Source: Enterococcus dispar ATCC 51266
GTDB lineage: Bacteria; Bacillota; Bacilli; Lactobacillales; Enterococcaceae
Direction: 5' to 3'
DNA length: 64,000 nt
NCBI RefSeq assembly: GCF_000406945.1
Contig: NZ_KE136354.1
Span: forward strand, 2,297,245 to 2,361,244
The notes under the pieces were generated by a model. It was not told the DNA's origin. It searched no databases and was given only the letters and a program-made list of their open reading frames with translations. Shown one piece after another: positions 1 through 9,933 of this stretch (its first letter is position 1; every line of letters begins with the position of its first letter). The translations under genes and the position numbers were made by a program.

Positions 1-2426
1 ATCAATCTGTTGGTTCAGAGCATTTATTATTGGCTTTGATTATTGAACAAGACGGTATTGGTGGGAAAGTTTTACGGGAAATGAATATTTCGGAAAATGA
101 TGTCAGAGAAGAAATCGAACACTTAACAGGCTATGGAACGATGAAATCTTATCCGGCAGGGGCATATTTACCTTATTCACCTCGGGCAAAACAAATTTTT
201 GCTTATGCTGGTGACGAAGCCAAACGCCTTGGGGCACCTAATATTGGGACAGAACATTTATTGTTAGGCCTTTTACGTGATGATGAAATTTTAGCTTCTC
301 GCATTATGGTCAATCTTGGTTTGAGTTTAGCCAGAATGCGCCAAATTTTGAAAAAGAAAATGGGTGTCAGTGAAAGTAAAGCACCAAATAATGGTCTGGG
401 AGGACGCCGTCGCCAAGCACCACAAGGGTCAAAAGGCACACAGCAAGGCACTCCTACTTTAGATGGGTTGGCGCGCGATCTTACCAAATTAGCGCGAGAA
501 AGCCGTTTAGATCCCGTAGTTGGGCGTAGTAAAGAAGTAAAACGTCTGATTCAAATTCTTTCCCGTCGGACAAAAAACAATCCGGTTTTGGTAGGTGAAC
601 CAGGTGTTGGTAAAACGGCTATTGCTGAAGGACTCGCACAACAAATCATCCGTGGCGAAGTCCCGGAAGATATGCAGCAAAAACGTTTGATGATGCTCGA
701 TATGGGTTCTCTTGTTGCTGGTACAAAATACCGGGGCGAATTTGAAGATCGTATGAAAAAGATTATTGATGAAATTTACCATGATGGGCAAATCATTTTA
801 TTTATTGATGAATTACACACGTTGATTGGGGCTGGGGGAGCAGAAGGCGCCATTGATGCTTCCAATATTTTAAAACCGGCTTTAGCTCGCGGTGAATTGC
901 AAACAATTGGTGCGACAACACTAGACGAATATCAAAAATATATTGAAAAAGACTCCGCTTTGGAACGTCGTTTTGCTCGTATTCAAGTAGATGAACCGAC
1001 ACCAGAAGAAGCTGAAGAAATCTTAAAAGGGCTGCGTCCCCGCTATGAAGAACATCATGGCGTTGAAATTTCTGATGATGCGCTTCATGCGGCTGTTCAA
1101 TTGTCCGTGCGTTACATCAACTCCCGGCAATTACCAGATAAAGCGATTGACTTAATGGATGAATCTGCGGCGAAAGTCCGCTTGGATAAAGCTGATGAAC
1201 CTTCTGAAATCATTGGGTTACAAGAGGATATTGCCAATTTAATGAGTGAAAAAGAAGAAGCGATTCAAAACCAAAACTTTGAAGCGGCTGCTCGTCTACG
1301 ACAAAAGGAGAAGAAATTAAGCCAACGTTTAGCAGAATTAGCCTTTGCGGAAACAAAAGAAGCATCCGGCTTTGCCGATCGGGTCACCGCAGAAGATGTA
1401 GCTTCTGTCGTTTCCCAATGGACGGGTGTGCCGTTGCAACAAATGGAGAAAAAAGAAAGCGAACGCTTATTGGATTTAGAAAAAATTCTTCACCAACGTG
1501 TTGTCGGGCAAGATGAAGCGGTGAAAGCTGTGGCGCGCTCCATTCGTCGTGCTAGAAGCGGGTTGAAAGATCCAAACCGTCCAATTGGTTCGTTTATGTT
1601 CTTAGGGCCAACAGGTGTCGGTAAAACGGAATTAGCCAAAACCTTAGCTGAAGCGATGTTTGGGAGTGAAGACGCCTTAATCCGCGTCGATATGTCAGAA
1701 TTCATGGAAAAATATAGTACCAGCCGTTTGATTGGTTCACCTCCAGGTTATGTAGGATATGATGAAGGGGGCCAACTAACAGAAAAAGTCCGTTCTAAAC
1801 CTTATTCGGTAATCTTATTAGATGAAGTAGAAAAAGCGCATCCAGATGTCTTTAATATTTTATTACAAGTCTTAGATGATGGACATTTGACTGATTCTAA
1901 AGGTCGAAAAGTCGATTTTCGCAATACGATCTTAATTATGACCTCAAATATTGGTGCCACTCAAATTCGTGAAGAAAAAAATGTCGGTTTTAACGTGACC
2001 GATCTTACGAAAGATCATGGGGCTATGCAAAAACGCATTTTAGAAGAGTTGAAAAAAGCGTTCCGTCCTGAATTTTTAAACCGAATTGATGAAACTGTGG
2101 TCTTCCGTTCATTAGGTGAAGCTGAGATTCAACAAATCGTGAAGATTATGAGTAAATCCATTGTGAAACGTTTAGACGAACAAGATATTCACTTGAAGAT
2201 TACGCCAGCTGCTAATGAAGTAATTGGTAAAGCTGGTTTTGACCCGGAATATGGCGCACGTCCAATTCGGCGGGCGCTCCAAAAAGAAGTGGAAGACCGT
2301 TTATCTGAAGCCTTGTTATCTGGCCAAATTCATTTAGGGGATAACGTCACAATTGGTGCAAAAAAAGGCAAGATTACCTTAACAGTGAAAGAAGCTGCAG
2401 AAAATCGCAAATTGCAAAAAGCTTAA
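1..2426 (+). CDS. clpC: ATP-dependent Clp protease ATP-binding subunit ClpC (5' truncated by window)
   Basis: ClpC is an AAA+ unfoldase of the Hsp100 family that feeds damaged or regulatory proteins into the ClpP protease in the cytosol. The reading frame is open from the first complete codon at base 3, whose residues ([12 protein letters not shown]) belong to the N-terminal Clp repeat domain, so the true start lies upstream and only about 30 residues are missing. Visible in order are the second N-domain repeat, a Gln/Gly linker, the first AAA module with Walker A GEPGVGKT, a UVR-like coiled middle region, and the second AAA module with Walker A GPTGVGKT and the LNRIDE region. In Firmicutes clpC is usually last in a ctsR operon; a terminator follows 20 bases after the stop, which fits the end of an operon. 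Identity is clear. Confidence 0.97.
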   Translation, partial: QSVGSEHLLLALIIEQDGIGGKVLREMNISENDVREEIEHLTGYGTMKSYPAGAYLPYSPRAKQIFAYAGDEAKRLGAPNIGTEHLLLGLLRDDEILASRIMVNLGLSLARMRQILKKKMGVSESKAPNNGLGGRRRQAPQGSKGTQQGTPTLDGLARDLTKLARESRLDPVVGRSKEVKRLIQILSRRTKNNPVLVGEPGVGKTAIAEGLAQQIIRGEVPEDMQQKRLMMLDMGSLVAGTKYRGEFEDRMKKIIDEIYHDGQIILFIDELHTLIGAGGAEGAIDASNILKPALARGELQTIGATTLDEYQKYIEKDSALERRFARIQVDEPTPEEAEEILKGLRPRYEEHHGVEISDDALHAAVQLSVRYINSRQLPDKAIDLMDESAAKVRLDKADEPSEIIGLQEDIANLMSEKEEAIQNQNFEAAARLRQKEKKLSQRLAELAFAETKEASGFADRVTAEDVASVVSQWTGVPLQQMEKKESERLLDLEKILHQRVVGQDEAVKAVARSIRRARSGLKDPNRPIGSFMFLGPTGVGKTELAKTLAEAMFGSEDALIRVDMSEFMEKYSTSRLIGSPPGYVGYDEGGQLTEKVRSKPYSVILLDEVEKAHPDVFNILLQVLDDGHLTDSKGRKVDFRNTILIMTSNIGATQIREEKNVGFNVTDLTKDHGAMQKRILEELKKAFRPEFLNRIDETVVFRSLGEAEIQQIVKIMSKSIVKRLDEQDIHLKITPAANEVIGKAGFDPEYGARPIRRALQKEVEDRLSEALLSGQIHLGDNVTIGAKKGKITLTVKEAAENRKLQKA

Positions 2427-2444
2427 TTTTTGACTGAATTTGTA

Positions 2445-2488
2445 AAAGCCACAATGTTACGAAATTTCGTAGCGTTGTGGCTTTTTTT
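2445..2488 (+). terminator. Intrinsic terminator after clpC
   Basis: AAAGCCACAATG pairs with CGTTGTGGCTTT across a short loop and is followed by a run of T. It closes the clpC transcript. Confidence 0.9.
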
Positions 2489-2736
2489 GGGGGGTAAAGA
2501 GAATTATATGCTTTTCATAAGGAATAAGGCCGCTATACAAAAGTTGTCGGTGTTTCGTGCCACAAACGAACGTTTAACGACATTAAGAAAAAAGAGTAAA
2601 ACGCGTTTGGTTCATTTTTCTTGGTATTTAGTTTTTCTTCAATAATAAACTTTTAAAAATAGTAGGATTTTTGATTGCTACTTCTAAAATGACACACCCT
2701 GTGATAAGATAATTGAGTTATTAAAGGGGGAAGAAG
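2489..2736. other. Intergenic region upstream of trhP1
   Basis: No convincing gene is seen. A 71-codon open frame that starts beside the clpC stop overlaps the terminator and has no ribosome site, so it is not called. The last 20 bases carry a strong AAAGGGGGAAG ribosome site for the next gene. A TTGATT at 2671 and a GATAAG-like box near 2702 could be a promoter but the match is poor. Confidence 0.5.
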
Positions 2737-3660
2737 ATGATTGAACTAATCACAACGGTAGCTTCAGTTGATCAAGCCAAAGCAATGTTGGCTGCTGGCG
2801 TGGATACCATTTATTTTGGGGAAGAAACATTTGGGTTACGCCTACCGTATTCATTTTCACGTACAGAACAACAGGAATTAGTTAATTTAGCCCATGCTGC
2901 CGGGAAAAAAGCAGCGATTGCCGTCAATGGCATTATGCATCCCGAAAAGATGAAAATTGTGCCGGAATACTTAGCCTTTGTCAAAGAAATCGGTACTGAT
3001 CAAATCGTCGTAGGAGATCCCGGGGTCGTTTATGTCATGATGCAAGATGAAAAACTAGCAACTCCTTTTATTTATGACGGCGAAACTTTGGTCACCAGTG
3101 CACGGCAAATTAATTTTTGGGGTAAAAAAGGCGCAGTTGGGGCCGTATTAGCCAGAGAAGTTCCTTTTGCTGAAATGAAAGAATTAGCACCACAATTAAC
3201 AATACCAACGGAAGTTTTGGTCTATGGCGCCACTTGTATTCACCAATCCAAGCGCCCGCTTTTACAAAACTATTATAATTATACAAAACAAGATGAAAGT
3301 ACCAGTAAAGAACGTAATTTATTCTTATCTGAGCCGAAAAAGCCCGAGACCCATTACTCGATTTATGAAGACAGTCATGGCACCCATATTTTTGCCGATA
3401 ATGATGTGGACTTGATGAATGAGTTGGCGCAATTAGCCCAAACTGGCTTTAGGACTTGGAAATTAGAAGGTTTATTTACCGATGAAGAAAACTTTGTGGC
3501 TGTAGCGCAATTATTTGTAACGGCAAAAGCCGCAATTTTAGCTGGTACTTGGGATGAAACGCAAGCCAAAGCCCTAGACGAAAAACTTCGCGCTTTGCAT
3601 CCAGACAAGCGGGGATTAGATACCGGATTTTACTATTTAGACCCGAATAAAATTCGTTAA
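2737..3660 (+). CDS. trhP1: Peptidase U32-family protein, tRNA 5-hydroxyuridine synthesis (TrhP1/YrrN-like)
   Basis: This is a 307-residue U32-family protein matching the short YrrN type of Bacillus. Family members were named collagenase-like peptidases, but YrrN/YrrO (TrhP1/TrhP2) are now tied to prephenate-dependent hydroxylation of wobble uridine-34 in tRNA. The protein opens with the TIM-barrel-like pattern GVDTIYFGEETFGLR and has a central GATCIHQSKRPLLQNYY stretch corresponding to the family's conserved Cys region. The ATG is preceded by AAAGGGGGAAG at good spacing. The long partner trhP2 follows after a 294-base gap, the usual pairing. The exact enzymatic split between the two is inferred from the Bacillus pair rather than seen here. 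Confidence 0.85.
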   Translation: MIELITTVASVDQAKAMLAAGVDTIYFGEETFGLRLPYSFSRTEQQELVNLAHAAGKKAAIAVNGIMHPEKMKIVPEYLAFVKEIGTDQIVVGDPGVVYVMMQDEKLATPFIYDGETLVTSARQINFWGKKGAVGAVLAREVPFAEMKELAPQLTIPTEVLVYGATCIHQSKRPLLQNYYNYTKQDESTSKERNLFLSEPKKPETHYSIYEDSHGTHIFADNDVDLMNELAQLAQTGFRTWKLEGLFTDEENFVAVAQLFVTAKAAILAGTWDETQAKALDEKLRALHPDKRGLDTGFYYLDPNKIR

Positions 3661-3954
3661 AGTTAAAAGTAACTGTAACTTAAACTTAGTTGCAGTATGA
3701 AATTAAGTGAAAAAGAGCAAAAAAGTATGTCAATAAGTGGGAACTGAAATAAGCATAGACCGCTTCATCAGCTTCAGCTTTATTGCATTCTTTTAAGCGA
3801 GCTTTTTTCACAGCTAAGAAATTGAGGTGACAAAAGACCTGACAACGGGCTTTAAGCCCATTTCTTGAATGAGAGAAACGTATTAAGAGAGTGCAAGCTT
3901 AATGCAGGTATCAATGTGGTCTTTTAACATCTAAAGTAGGAGTGACAGGAAAAC
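3661..3954 (+). other. Intergenic leader before trhP2 with potential RNA structure
   Basis: No gene is seen. AAAAGACC at 3832-3839 can pair exactly with GGTCTTTT at 3918-3925, enclosing about 78 bases that include a GGGC-TTTAA-GCCC hairpin near 3847. This could be a structured 5' leader of trhP2 or a coincidence in AT-rich DNA. No T-box signature was found. Confidence 0.35.
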
Positions 3955-5199
3955 ATGACACAAAAAGTCTTGAAGCGCCCGGAGGTTTTGGCTCCGGCAG
4001 GGACATTGGAAAAATTAAAAACGGCAATTCACTATGGCGCTGATGCGGTTTATATCGGTGGAAATGCCTATGGTTTACGTAGCCGTGCGGGTAATTTTAC
4101 GTATGAAGATATGCAAGAAGGAGTAGCCTTTGCCAAAGCCCACAATGCCAAAGTGTATGTGGCGGCGAATATGGTAACGCATGAAGGCAATGAAGAAGGG
4201 GCGGGGGATTTTTTCCGGGAATTACGCGATGTTGGGATTAGTGCAGTTATCGTATCGGATCCAGCTTTAATTGAAATTTGTGCTACTGAAGCTCCAGGTT
4301 TACCGATTCATTTATCAACCCAAGCATCTGCCACGAATTTTGAAACATTGGAATTTTGGAAAAATGAAGGTTTGGAACGTGTTGTTTTAGCCCGAGAAGT
4401 TTCAATGGCCGAAGTAGCGGAAATTCGCAAAAATACAGATATTGAAATTGAAGCCTTTATTCATGGGGCAATGTGCATTTCGTATTCGGGACGTTGTACA
4501 TTATCAAACCATATGTCGATGCGGGATGCCAATCGCGGGGGGTGTTCCCAATCTTGCCGCTGGAAATATGAATTGTACGATATGCCCTTTGGAACGGAAC
4601 AACACCGCAGTTTGACTGATAAAGGACAAGTAACTGAAGAATTTTCCATGAGTGCAGTCGACATGACCATGATTGAACATATTCCAGATTTAATTGAAAA
4701 TGGCGTTGACAGTTTAAAAATTGAAGGACGGATGAAATCCATTCATTATGTTTCAACTGTTTCCAATGTTTATAAAGCAGCAGTTGATAGTTATATAGCT
4801 GATCCGGAAAATTATGTGTGCAAACAAGAGTGGATCGATGAATTGTGGAAAGTGGCTCAACGGGAGCTTTCTACGGGCTTTTACTACCATACTCCAAGTG
4901 AAAATGAACAATTATTTGGTCCCCGTCGCAAGATTCCGCAATACCAATTTGTCGGAGAAGTAATGGCATATGATCCGGCCACAAAAATTGCCACCATTCG
5001 CCAACGGAATCATTTTTCAGTTGGGGATGAAATTGAATTTTATTCACCAGGCTTTAAACATTTTGAACAATCCGTCGAATGGATGAAAAATGATGAAGAT
5101 GAAATGATTGATCGGGCACCAAATCCAATGATGATTTTAACGATGCCTGTCGTACAGGATGTCGCTGTTGGAGATATGATTCGTAAGAAAAAAGAATAA
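3955..5199 (+). CDS. trhP2: Peptidase U32-family protein, tRNA 5-hydroxyuridine synthesis (TrhP2/YrrO-like)
   Basis: This 414-residue protein is the long U32 type (YrrO/YegQ-like), the partner of the preceding gene. The start of the protein shows PEVLAPAGTLEKLKTAIHYG, a hallmark of the family. The signature region follows in the middle with EAFIHGAMCISYSGRC, SMRDANRGGCSQSC and RWKYEL, whose clustered cysteines are candidate Fe-S ligands. The C-terminal 80 residues form the small beta-barrel found only in the long members. In Bacillus and E. coli such proteins are needed for 5-hydroxyuridine at tRNA wobble positions. The ATG at 3955 follows AGGAGTGACAGG. A large hairpin terminator comes soon after the stop. 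Confidence 0.88.
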   Translation: MTQKVLKRPEVLAPAGTLEKLKTAIHYGADAVYIGGNAYGLRSRAGNFTYEDMQEGVAFAKAHNAKVYVAANMVTHEGNEEGAGDFFRELRDVGISAVIVSDPALIEICATEAPGLPIHLSTQASATNFETLEFWKNEGLERVVLAREVSMAEVAEIRKNTDIEIEAFIHGAMCISYSGRCTLSNHMSMRDANRGGCSQSCRWKYELYDMPFGTEQHRSLTDKGQVTEEFSMSAVDMTMIEHIPDLIENGVDSLKIEGRMKSIHYVSTVSNVYKAAVDSYIADPENYVCKQEWIDELWKVAQRELSTGFYYHTPSENEQLFGPRRKIPQYQFVGEVMAYDPATKIATIRQRNHFSVGDEIEFYSPGFKHFEQSVEWMKNDEDEMIDRAPNPMMILTMPVVQDVAVGDMIRKKKE

Positions 5200-5216
5200 T
5201 TGCTGTAAATAAAAAA

Positions 5217-5303
5217 CTCCTGTCTAAATGTGCAGATTGTGAAGCGTTCGATTTTTGACGAACGTTTGGCGATTGCGACCAATAGGCAGGCGTTTTTTTT
5301 ATA
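5217..5303 (+). terminator. Long compound hairpin terminator after trhP2
   Basis: An outer stem (CCTGTCTA with TAGGCAGG) encloses an inner stem (GCGTTCG with CGAACGT) and is followed by eight T. The hairpin is longer than a usual terminator, so a small RNA processed from the 3' end is possible. Confidence 0.75.
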
Positions 5304-5543
5304 GGTAAAGAGGCTCTTTGTTTTCTCCAAGAAATAAGAGCATAAAGCATTTCTAAAATCCAGCTTCATGAACTAGCTTATTGCTAGCGAGCTGAACGAG
5401 TTCATTTGGCTTTTCTTTGATCTAGCTTCCCAAACGAACTCTGTACGGTAATAAGCTGAAATTTGAAGAAATTTGGAAAACAATTTATTAAAATTCCATC
5501 TTATTACTTGAGAGTTACCCACGTTTGCTCAGCTTTTCTGACC
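5304..5543. other. Intergenic region between trhP2 and the VOC gene
   Basis: No gene is seen. A small inverted repeat ATGAACT...AGTTCAT lies at about 5368-5404. Both neighbouring genes converge on this region. Confidence 0.4.
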
Positions 5544-5927
5544 TTATTCATGTAATTCAAGGGGCAGACCATTGGGATCAAAGAAAAATGTCATTTTCTC
5601 ATTGGTGAAAGTATCATGACGGATTTCTTCACAGCGGACACCATTTGCTTTTAAGTAAGCGACTTGGGCTGTGATGTCATCTGTTTTAAAAGCTAAGTGG
5701 CGTAATCCAGCAGCTTCAGGAAAACTGGGGCGCTCAGGAGGATTTGGTACGGCAAAGATTTCCAACTCGCAATTTTCTAATTGTAAATCGAGTTTGGTAT
5801 CCTTTTTTTCCGGACGGTAATGTTCACGGATAATGGGTAAGCCTAGAATATCGACATAAAAATGTTTGGCCGCAGCCAAATCGGAGACGATAATGGCAAC
5901 GTGATGAATTCGGGTAAATTTTAGCAT
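5544..5927 (-). CDS. VOC family protein (glyoxalase I-like)
   Basis: This is a 127-residue single-domain vicinal-oxygen-chelate protein. It starts IHHVAIIVSDLAAAKHFYVDILG, the first beta-alpha-beta unit with the metal-ligand His, and ends FFFDPNGLPLELHE, the usual second half with the ligand Glu. The family includes glyoxalase I, fosfomycin resistance enzymes and dioxygenases; this compact type resembles the GloA2/YaeR-like group and may detoxify 2-oxoaldehydes, but the substrate cannot be read from sequence. The ATG has a clean ACGGAGGAAAACC ribosome site upstream on the minus strand. It stands alone, divergent from glutathione reductase, which could point to a shared role in electrophile stress. 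Confidence 0.85.
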   Translation of the reverse strand: MLKFTRIHHVAIIVSDLAAAKHFYVDILGLPIIREHYRPEKKDTKLDLQLENCELEIFAVPNPPERPSFPEAAGLRHLAFKTDDITAQVAYLKANGVRCEEIRHDTFTNEKMTFFFDPNGLPLELHE

Positions 5928-6099
5928 GGTTTTCCTCCGTTTATAGTCTAATAAATATTACGTAAACAGCAGATGCAATAAAGACAAATTTAAAATAAGT
6001 TTAGCCTATAAACAGCCTACTAGCTTATCATTTTTCTTTCAAGTACAATACAGATATTGAAAAATATGGTAATCCTGAAGTGATGAAGGGGAGAATAGT

Positions 6100-7449
6100 G
6101 TGAAAAGTTATGATTATATTGTTATCGGCGGCGGCAGTGGCGGGATTGCATCAGCAAACCGCGCTGGGATGCATGGTCAAAAAGTGCTACTGATTGAAGG
6201 AAAAGCACTTGGCGGAACTTGTGTTAATGTCGGTTGTGTGCCAAAAAAAGTAATGTGGCAAGCGAGTGAAATGTTGGAAATGATACATCGGGATGCCCCG
6301 AGTTATGGTATTACAGCAGATGTGAAAAAGTTTGATTTTACTGAACTGGTAAATCGCAGAGAAAAATACATTTCATTTTTACATGGTGCATATCAAAAAG
6401 GCTTGGATAGCAATAAAGTGGATGTAGTAACCGGCTACGCCAAATTTGTCGATGCTCAAACAGTTGTGGTAGGTGATGAAGAATTTTCTGCCCCTCACAT
6501 TTTGATTGCAACCGGCGGACGTCCCAGCCAAATGAATATCCCTGGGGGCGAGTATGCCATTGATTCAGACGGATTTTTTGCAATGACTGAAAAACCGGCC
6601 AGCATGATTGTATTGGGTGCAGGTTATATTGCAGCTGAGCTTTCTGGTATGGCCCAACAAATGGGAATTAAAACTACATGGGCTTATCGGCAAGGTCGGC
6701 CTTTGCGAACGTTTGATACTATGTTAAGCGACAATATTGTGGAAATGTATCAAGAAAACGGCGTGACGTTGTGCCCTGAGCACGTCGCCAAAGAGATTAT
6801 TAAAAATGAAGACGCCACATTTACTGTTGTTTTTGAAAATGGTGCAACTCACACAGCAGCACAAGTTTTGTTTGCCGGGGGACGCTTACCCAATAGTCAA
6901 AAACTTGGATTAGAAAAAATTGGCGTAAAATTAGACGAGCGCGGCTTTATTGTCGTGGACAAATTTCAAAATACTTCTGTAGCTGGTATCTATGCAGTCG
7001 GCGATATTATTGGCAAGGTGGAGTTGACCCCAGTTGCAATTGCGGCTGGCCGGCGTTTATCAGAACGCCTGTTTAATGGCAAGAAAGATTTGCATTTAGA
7101 TTATGATTTGATTCCAACTGTCATTTTCACGCATCCACCCATTGCGACAATTGGCTTAACAGAAGAACAAACCTATGAAAAATATCCAGATGAAAAAATA
7201 AAAGTCTATCGCTCGCGCTTTACACCAATGTATTTTGCTTTAAATGATTACCGCCAAAAATGCGAAATGAAACTGATTTGCGTCGGTGAAGAAGAACGAA
7301 TTGTCGGCTTACACGCGATTGGTATCGGAGTCGATGAAATGTTACAAGGTTTTGCTGTCGCCATTAAAATGGGCGCAACGAAAGCTGATTTTGACAATAC
7401 CGTTGCTATTCACCCCACTGGTGCTGAAGAATTTGTCACGATGCGCTAA
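6100..7449 (+). CDS. gor: Glutathione-disulfide reductase
   Basis: This 449-residue FAD/NAD(P)H flavoprotein reduces glutathione disulfide with NADPH in the cytosol. The N terminus has the FAD dinucleotide fold ([12 protein letters not shown]) followed by the redox-active disulfide [13 protein letters not shown] with Cys41 and Cys46. A second [11 protein letters not shown] fold binds NADPH, with nearby arginines ([10 protein letters not shown]) suited to the 2'-phosphate. The C-terminal dimer domain ends [11 protein letters not shown] with the catalytic His-Glu pair. The start is a GTG placed behind AAGGGGAG. It is a single-gene unit closed by a terminator. Enterococci make glutathione or import it, so a dedicated Gor is expected. 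A trypanothione-type substrate is unlikely. Confidence 0.93.
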   Translation: MKSYDYIVIGGGSGGIASANRAGMHGQKVLLIEGKALGGTCVNVGCVPKKVMWQASEMLEMIHRDAPSYGITADVKKFDFTELVNRREKYISFLHGAYQKGLDSNKVDVVTGYAKFVDAQTVVVGDEEFSAPHILIATGGRPSQMNIPGGEYAIDSDGFFAMTEKPASMIVLGAGYIAAELSGMAQQMGIKTTWAYRQGRPLRTFDTMLSDNIVEMYQENGVTLCPEHVAKEIIKNEDATFTVVFENGATHTAAQVLFAGGRLPNSQKLGLEKIGVKLDERGFIVVDKFQNTSVAGIYAVGDIIGKVELTPVAIAAGRRLSERLFNGKKDLHLDYDLIPTVIFTHPPIATIGLTEEQTYEKYPDEKIKVYRSRFTPMYFALNDYRQKCEMKLICVGEEERIVGLHAIGIGVDEMLQGFAVAIKMGATKADFDNTVAIHPTGAEEFVTMR

Positions 7450-7542
7450 GAGCTTGCTAGTATAGCGGTAGATGTTTTTGCAGAAATATGTTCTATTTCA
7501 TTAAGTTTTAGGCTTTAACGGATGAAATTAAGACTTATAATT

Positions 7543-7598
7543 TAAAAGAACCCGTCCCATGTCAGCTTTTCTACTAACGGGAGTCGGGTTCTTTTTTG
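7543..7598. terminator. Bidirectional terminator between gor and dmkB
   Basis: AAAAGAACCCG pairs with CGGGTTCTTTT, with A-run and T-run on the two sides, so it can end both the rightward gor and the leftward dmkB transcripts. Confidence 0.85.
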
Positions 7599-7628
7599 TG
7601 GTTATTTCAAAATAAGTATAATCTTTTG

Positions 7629-8615
7629 TTAATTTTTCCGCTCTAAAATCGTCTGAGTCAAGCGTAAAAGGATCGCTTTGGTATTTAAATCGTTGTCTGG
7701 AAGCTTTTTAATGCCTTTTAGGGCTTTATCTGTATAGTCTTCGGCATAGGCTTTAGCAGCCTCTACGCCACCAAATTCGTGGACATAACCATATAGGGTT
7801 TCCACTTCTTCATCTGTTATTTCCCCACGCTTTTCTAAAAGAGGCAACACTTGTTGGGGAGCTTTTTGCAAAGCCAACAATAAAGGCAGAGAGTATACTC
7901 CTTGGCGCACATCTTCTAGGACTGGTTTGCCGATAGCGGTTGCCGGTTGTGAATAGTCTAAAATATCATCAATGATTTGAAAGGCCATACCAATATTTTG
8001 ACCGATATCCCCACATTGTTTGGCAAAACGTTCGCCAGTACCACTTTCTAAGGCCCCTACAGAACAACTTAAGGAAAACAATTCTGCAGTTTTTCCCGAA
8101 ATATTTTCTAAATAATCATTAATGGTGACGTTTGTATCAAAACGTGTATCCATTTGACCTAATTCACCGTTTAAGATTTTTTCCATACTGCGAGAATTAA
8201 TTTGTAAGCTGCGCATTGAACTTGCGTAATCCGCCATTAACTTAAAGCAGCAGACAAAGAGAAAATCACCGGCATAAACGGCTACGGCATTGCCAAACTC
8301 TGAGCGAATCGTTTGGAGACCGCGGCGCAAATCCGCTTCATCGACAATGTCGTCATGAACTAAAGTAGCGGTGTGGAGCATTTCAATCGAGGCAGCTAAA
8401 GAAACAGCTTTTTTACGGTCTTGTTCTGGGCCAAATTGAGAAAAAAGGAGTTGATAGGCCGGGCGCAGTAATTTGCCTCCTGAGTGAATCATACTTAAAA
8501 TGGCATCGGCGACAGGTTTGTTTTTCAATTTAATCGAATCTTCCATTAGCGTCAATGTTTGGCGCAATTCGGGTTGTAAGGCAGGATATTCCTGCCAAAG
8601 TGGATGTAACTTCAT
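7629..8615 (-). CDS. dmkB: Polyprenyl diphosphate synthase for demethylmenaquinone (DmkB/HepT-like)
   Basis: This 328-residue trans-isoprenyl diphosphate synthase extends farnesyl or geranylgeranyl diphosphate with isopentenyl units to make the quinone side chain. The first aspartate-rich motif is HDDIVDEADLRRG (Asp88, Asp89, Asp92) and the second is QIIDDILDYSQ (Asp216, Asp217, Asp220). In Listeria the homologous gene of the extracellular electron-transfer locus was named dmkB, because it supplies a dedicated demethylmenaquinone pool. Here it is the last gene of a leftward eetA-eetB-dmkB run, 82 bases after eetB. The ATG follows AAAGGAGAATTTT. Chain length cannot be judged with certainty. 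Confidence 0.9.
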   Translation of the reverse strand: MKLHPLWQEYPALQPELRQTLTLMEDSIKLKNKPVADAILSMIHSGGKLLRPAYQLLFSQFGPEQDRKKAVSLAASIEMLHTATLVHDDIVDEADLRRGLQTIRSEFGNAVAVYAGDFLFVCCFKLMADYASSMRSLQINSRSMEKILNGELGQMDTRFDTNVTINDYLENISGKTAELFSLSCSVGALESGTGERFAKQCGDIGQNIGMAFQIIDDILDYSQPATAIGKPVLEDVRQGVYSLPLLLALQKAPQQVLPLLEKRGEITDEEVETLYGYVHEFGGVEAAKAYAEDYTDKALKGIKKLPDNDLNTKAILLRLTQTILERKN

Positions 8616-8697
8616 AAAATTCTCCTTTAGGTTTTAAAAGGCAAGAAATGCAGGTCCTTTCAATAATCAGTGGTAACAAGTATCAAAGAAAGCGTAA

Positions 8698-9246
8698 CTA
8701 ACGCCAACTTTGTTTGGTTTGGTTTTCATAGGCAATTTGGAATTTTTGCAACGTTTGGACGCGACGCAACAAAAAGTTCGCGGCAATCCCAATGGCAATT
8801 CCGGATAAAATACCAAAAAATGATAAGATTGGCAGATATAACATCACGGTCCATGATTGGGCAATAAAAGAAGCAGTGAGGAGTTGTCCTACATTATGCA
8901 TAAAACCGCCTGCAGCACTAATGCCAATAATACTAATGCGTTTTGGACCCAAAATGCGTAAGAAAGCCATCGCAAAATAGCTTAACATGGCACCGCTCAT
9001 ACTATAAAGAAAAGTTGAAAGGGTCCCGCCTAGCAGAGTGGTTAAAATCAAGCGCATCCAGACTAAAGTAAAGCTGTCTTTTTTAGGCATTGTGAAAAGG
9101 GAGATAATCGTAATTAAATTAGCTAAGCCCAATTTAGCACCAGGCGCAAAGGCAAACGGATAAGGAATCATATTTTCAACCAGACCAATAACCACGCCTT
9201 GAGCCACTAAAAGGGCAATATAAATCATTTTTTGTGTACGACTCAT
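8698..9246 (-). CDS. eetB: Extracellular electron transfer membrane protein EetB (Gx transporter / HepS-I-like fold)
   Basis: This 182-residue integral membrane protein has about five to six hydrophobic segments, beginning with MIYIALLVAQGVVIGLVENM and ending just before a basic tail. It belongs to the family annotated as heptaprenyl diphosphate synthase component I or Gx transporter, which resembles small-substrate ECF S components. In Listeria EetB is required for flavin-based electron transfer, probably passing electrons from membrane quinol to the outside together with EetA. It sits 16 bases downstream of eetA and upstream of dmkB, the order found in the Listeria locus. How electrons move through it is not known from sequence. 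Confidence 0.87.
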   Translation of the reverse strand: MSRTQKMIYIALLVAQGVVIGLVENMIPYPFAFAPGAKLGLANLITIISLFTMPKKDSFTLVWMRLILTTLLGGTLSTFLYSMSGAMLSYFAMAFLRILGPKRISIIGISAAGGFMHNVGQLLTASFIAQSWTVMLYLPILSFFGILSGIAIGIAANFLLRRVQTLQKFQIAYENQTKQSWR

Positions 9247-9262
9247 TTGATAGGACGTTTAA

Positions 9263-9688
9263 TTAATAAATTAAATCGTCGCTGTCACCTCCTTGACTAC
9301 CTTGTACTTCAATGACAAGTTTATGAGGCAAACAGACAATGGTCTCACCATTTTCTTTGGCCCAACCGCGTCTTACGCAGACTTGGTCGCCACAATTGGC
9401 TTCTTTGATTCTGATTTGATCGTCTTTTACTTCAATTAAATTGTAATCCCCATCGGCATCTTCGTAACGATAGGATTCGTTTTGGCCTTTAAAGAGTTTA
9501 AAGGACTTGATTTCTTTGCCATCGACACGTAAAACAGCTACTTTGGTGGTAACCGGCGCGTCTGTTTGTTGCAAACCAAAAATAATCGTTGGAATAAACG
9601 AAGCAATAATTAAAAAGACAACGATAATAAAATCCCAGGGTTTTAGTTTGCTGGCTTTGATAAATTCTTTTATTTTCAAAGGGGTCAC
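9263..9688 (-). CDS. eetA: Extracellular electron transfer protein EetA (NusG domain II protein)
   Basis: This 141-residue protein has one N-terminal membrane segment (about residues 18-38, FIIVVFLIIASFIPTIIFG) followed by an exported NusG-domain-II-like beta domain. The domain contains a conserved cysteine pair in EANCGDQVCVRRGW and a second pattern ETIVCLPHKLVIEV. This matches EetA of the Listeria electron-transfer locus, which acts with EetB between membrane quinone and the extracellular flavoprotein. It is the first gene of the leftward eetA-eetB-dmkB operon, with a GGTGACC-type ribosome site. The role of the cysteines (redox, metal or structural) is unknown. Confidence 0.87.
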   Translation of the reverse strand: MTPLKIKEFIKASKLKPWDFIIVVFLIIASFIPTIIFGLQQTDAPVTTKVAVLRVDGKEIKSFKLFKGQNESYRYEDADGDYNLIEVKDDQIRIKEANCGDQVCVRRGWAKENGETIVCLPHKLVIEVQGSQGGDSDDLIY

Positions 9689-9881
9689 CTTTCTAACTGC
9701 TTTTAAAACTGTGTTGCTGCAAAAAATAGACGTTTTATTCTATTGTAAGGTAGTGCTGCTGTTAAAAACTCGCGAATTTTAGTCCGGAATAAACAACTGA
9801 TTTGTTAAATTGCAACCGAATTTTAGCGCGAACTTTTAAGCAATCTTTATTTTAACATAGGAACTTGTCAGAGAACTAAGA

Positions 9882-9917
9882 AAAGACCCAGACAACAACT
9901 GCCCGGGTCTTTTTTAC
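9882..9917. terminator. Bidirectional terminator between eetA promoter region and ndh2
   Basis: AAAAGACCC pairs with GGGTCTTTT, with a T-run on the plus side and an A-run that becomes a T-run on the minus side. It lies just past the ndh2 stop and probably ends the leftward ndh2 transcript. Confidence 0.8.
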
Positions 9918-9933
9918 GTGCCTTACAGCAAGT

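Noticed and set aside
2430-2645. A 71-codon open frame after clpC
   Set aside because: It overlaps the clpC terminator, lacks a ribosome site and has no recognisable protein features.
3661-3954. Possible T-box leader before trhP2
   Set aside because: The conserved T-box sequence is missing and the gene is not an aminoacyl-tRNA or amino-acid gene.
5368-5412. Similarity of GAGCTGAACGAGTTCATTT to a segment near 17480
   Set aside because: The match is about 20 bases with gaps, too short to call a repeat family from two places.
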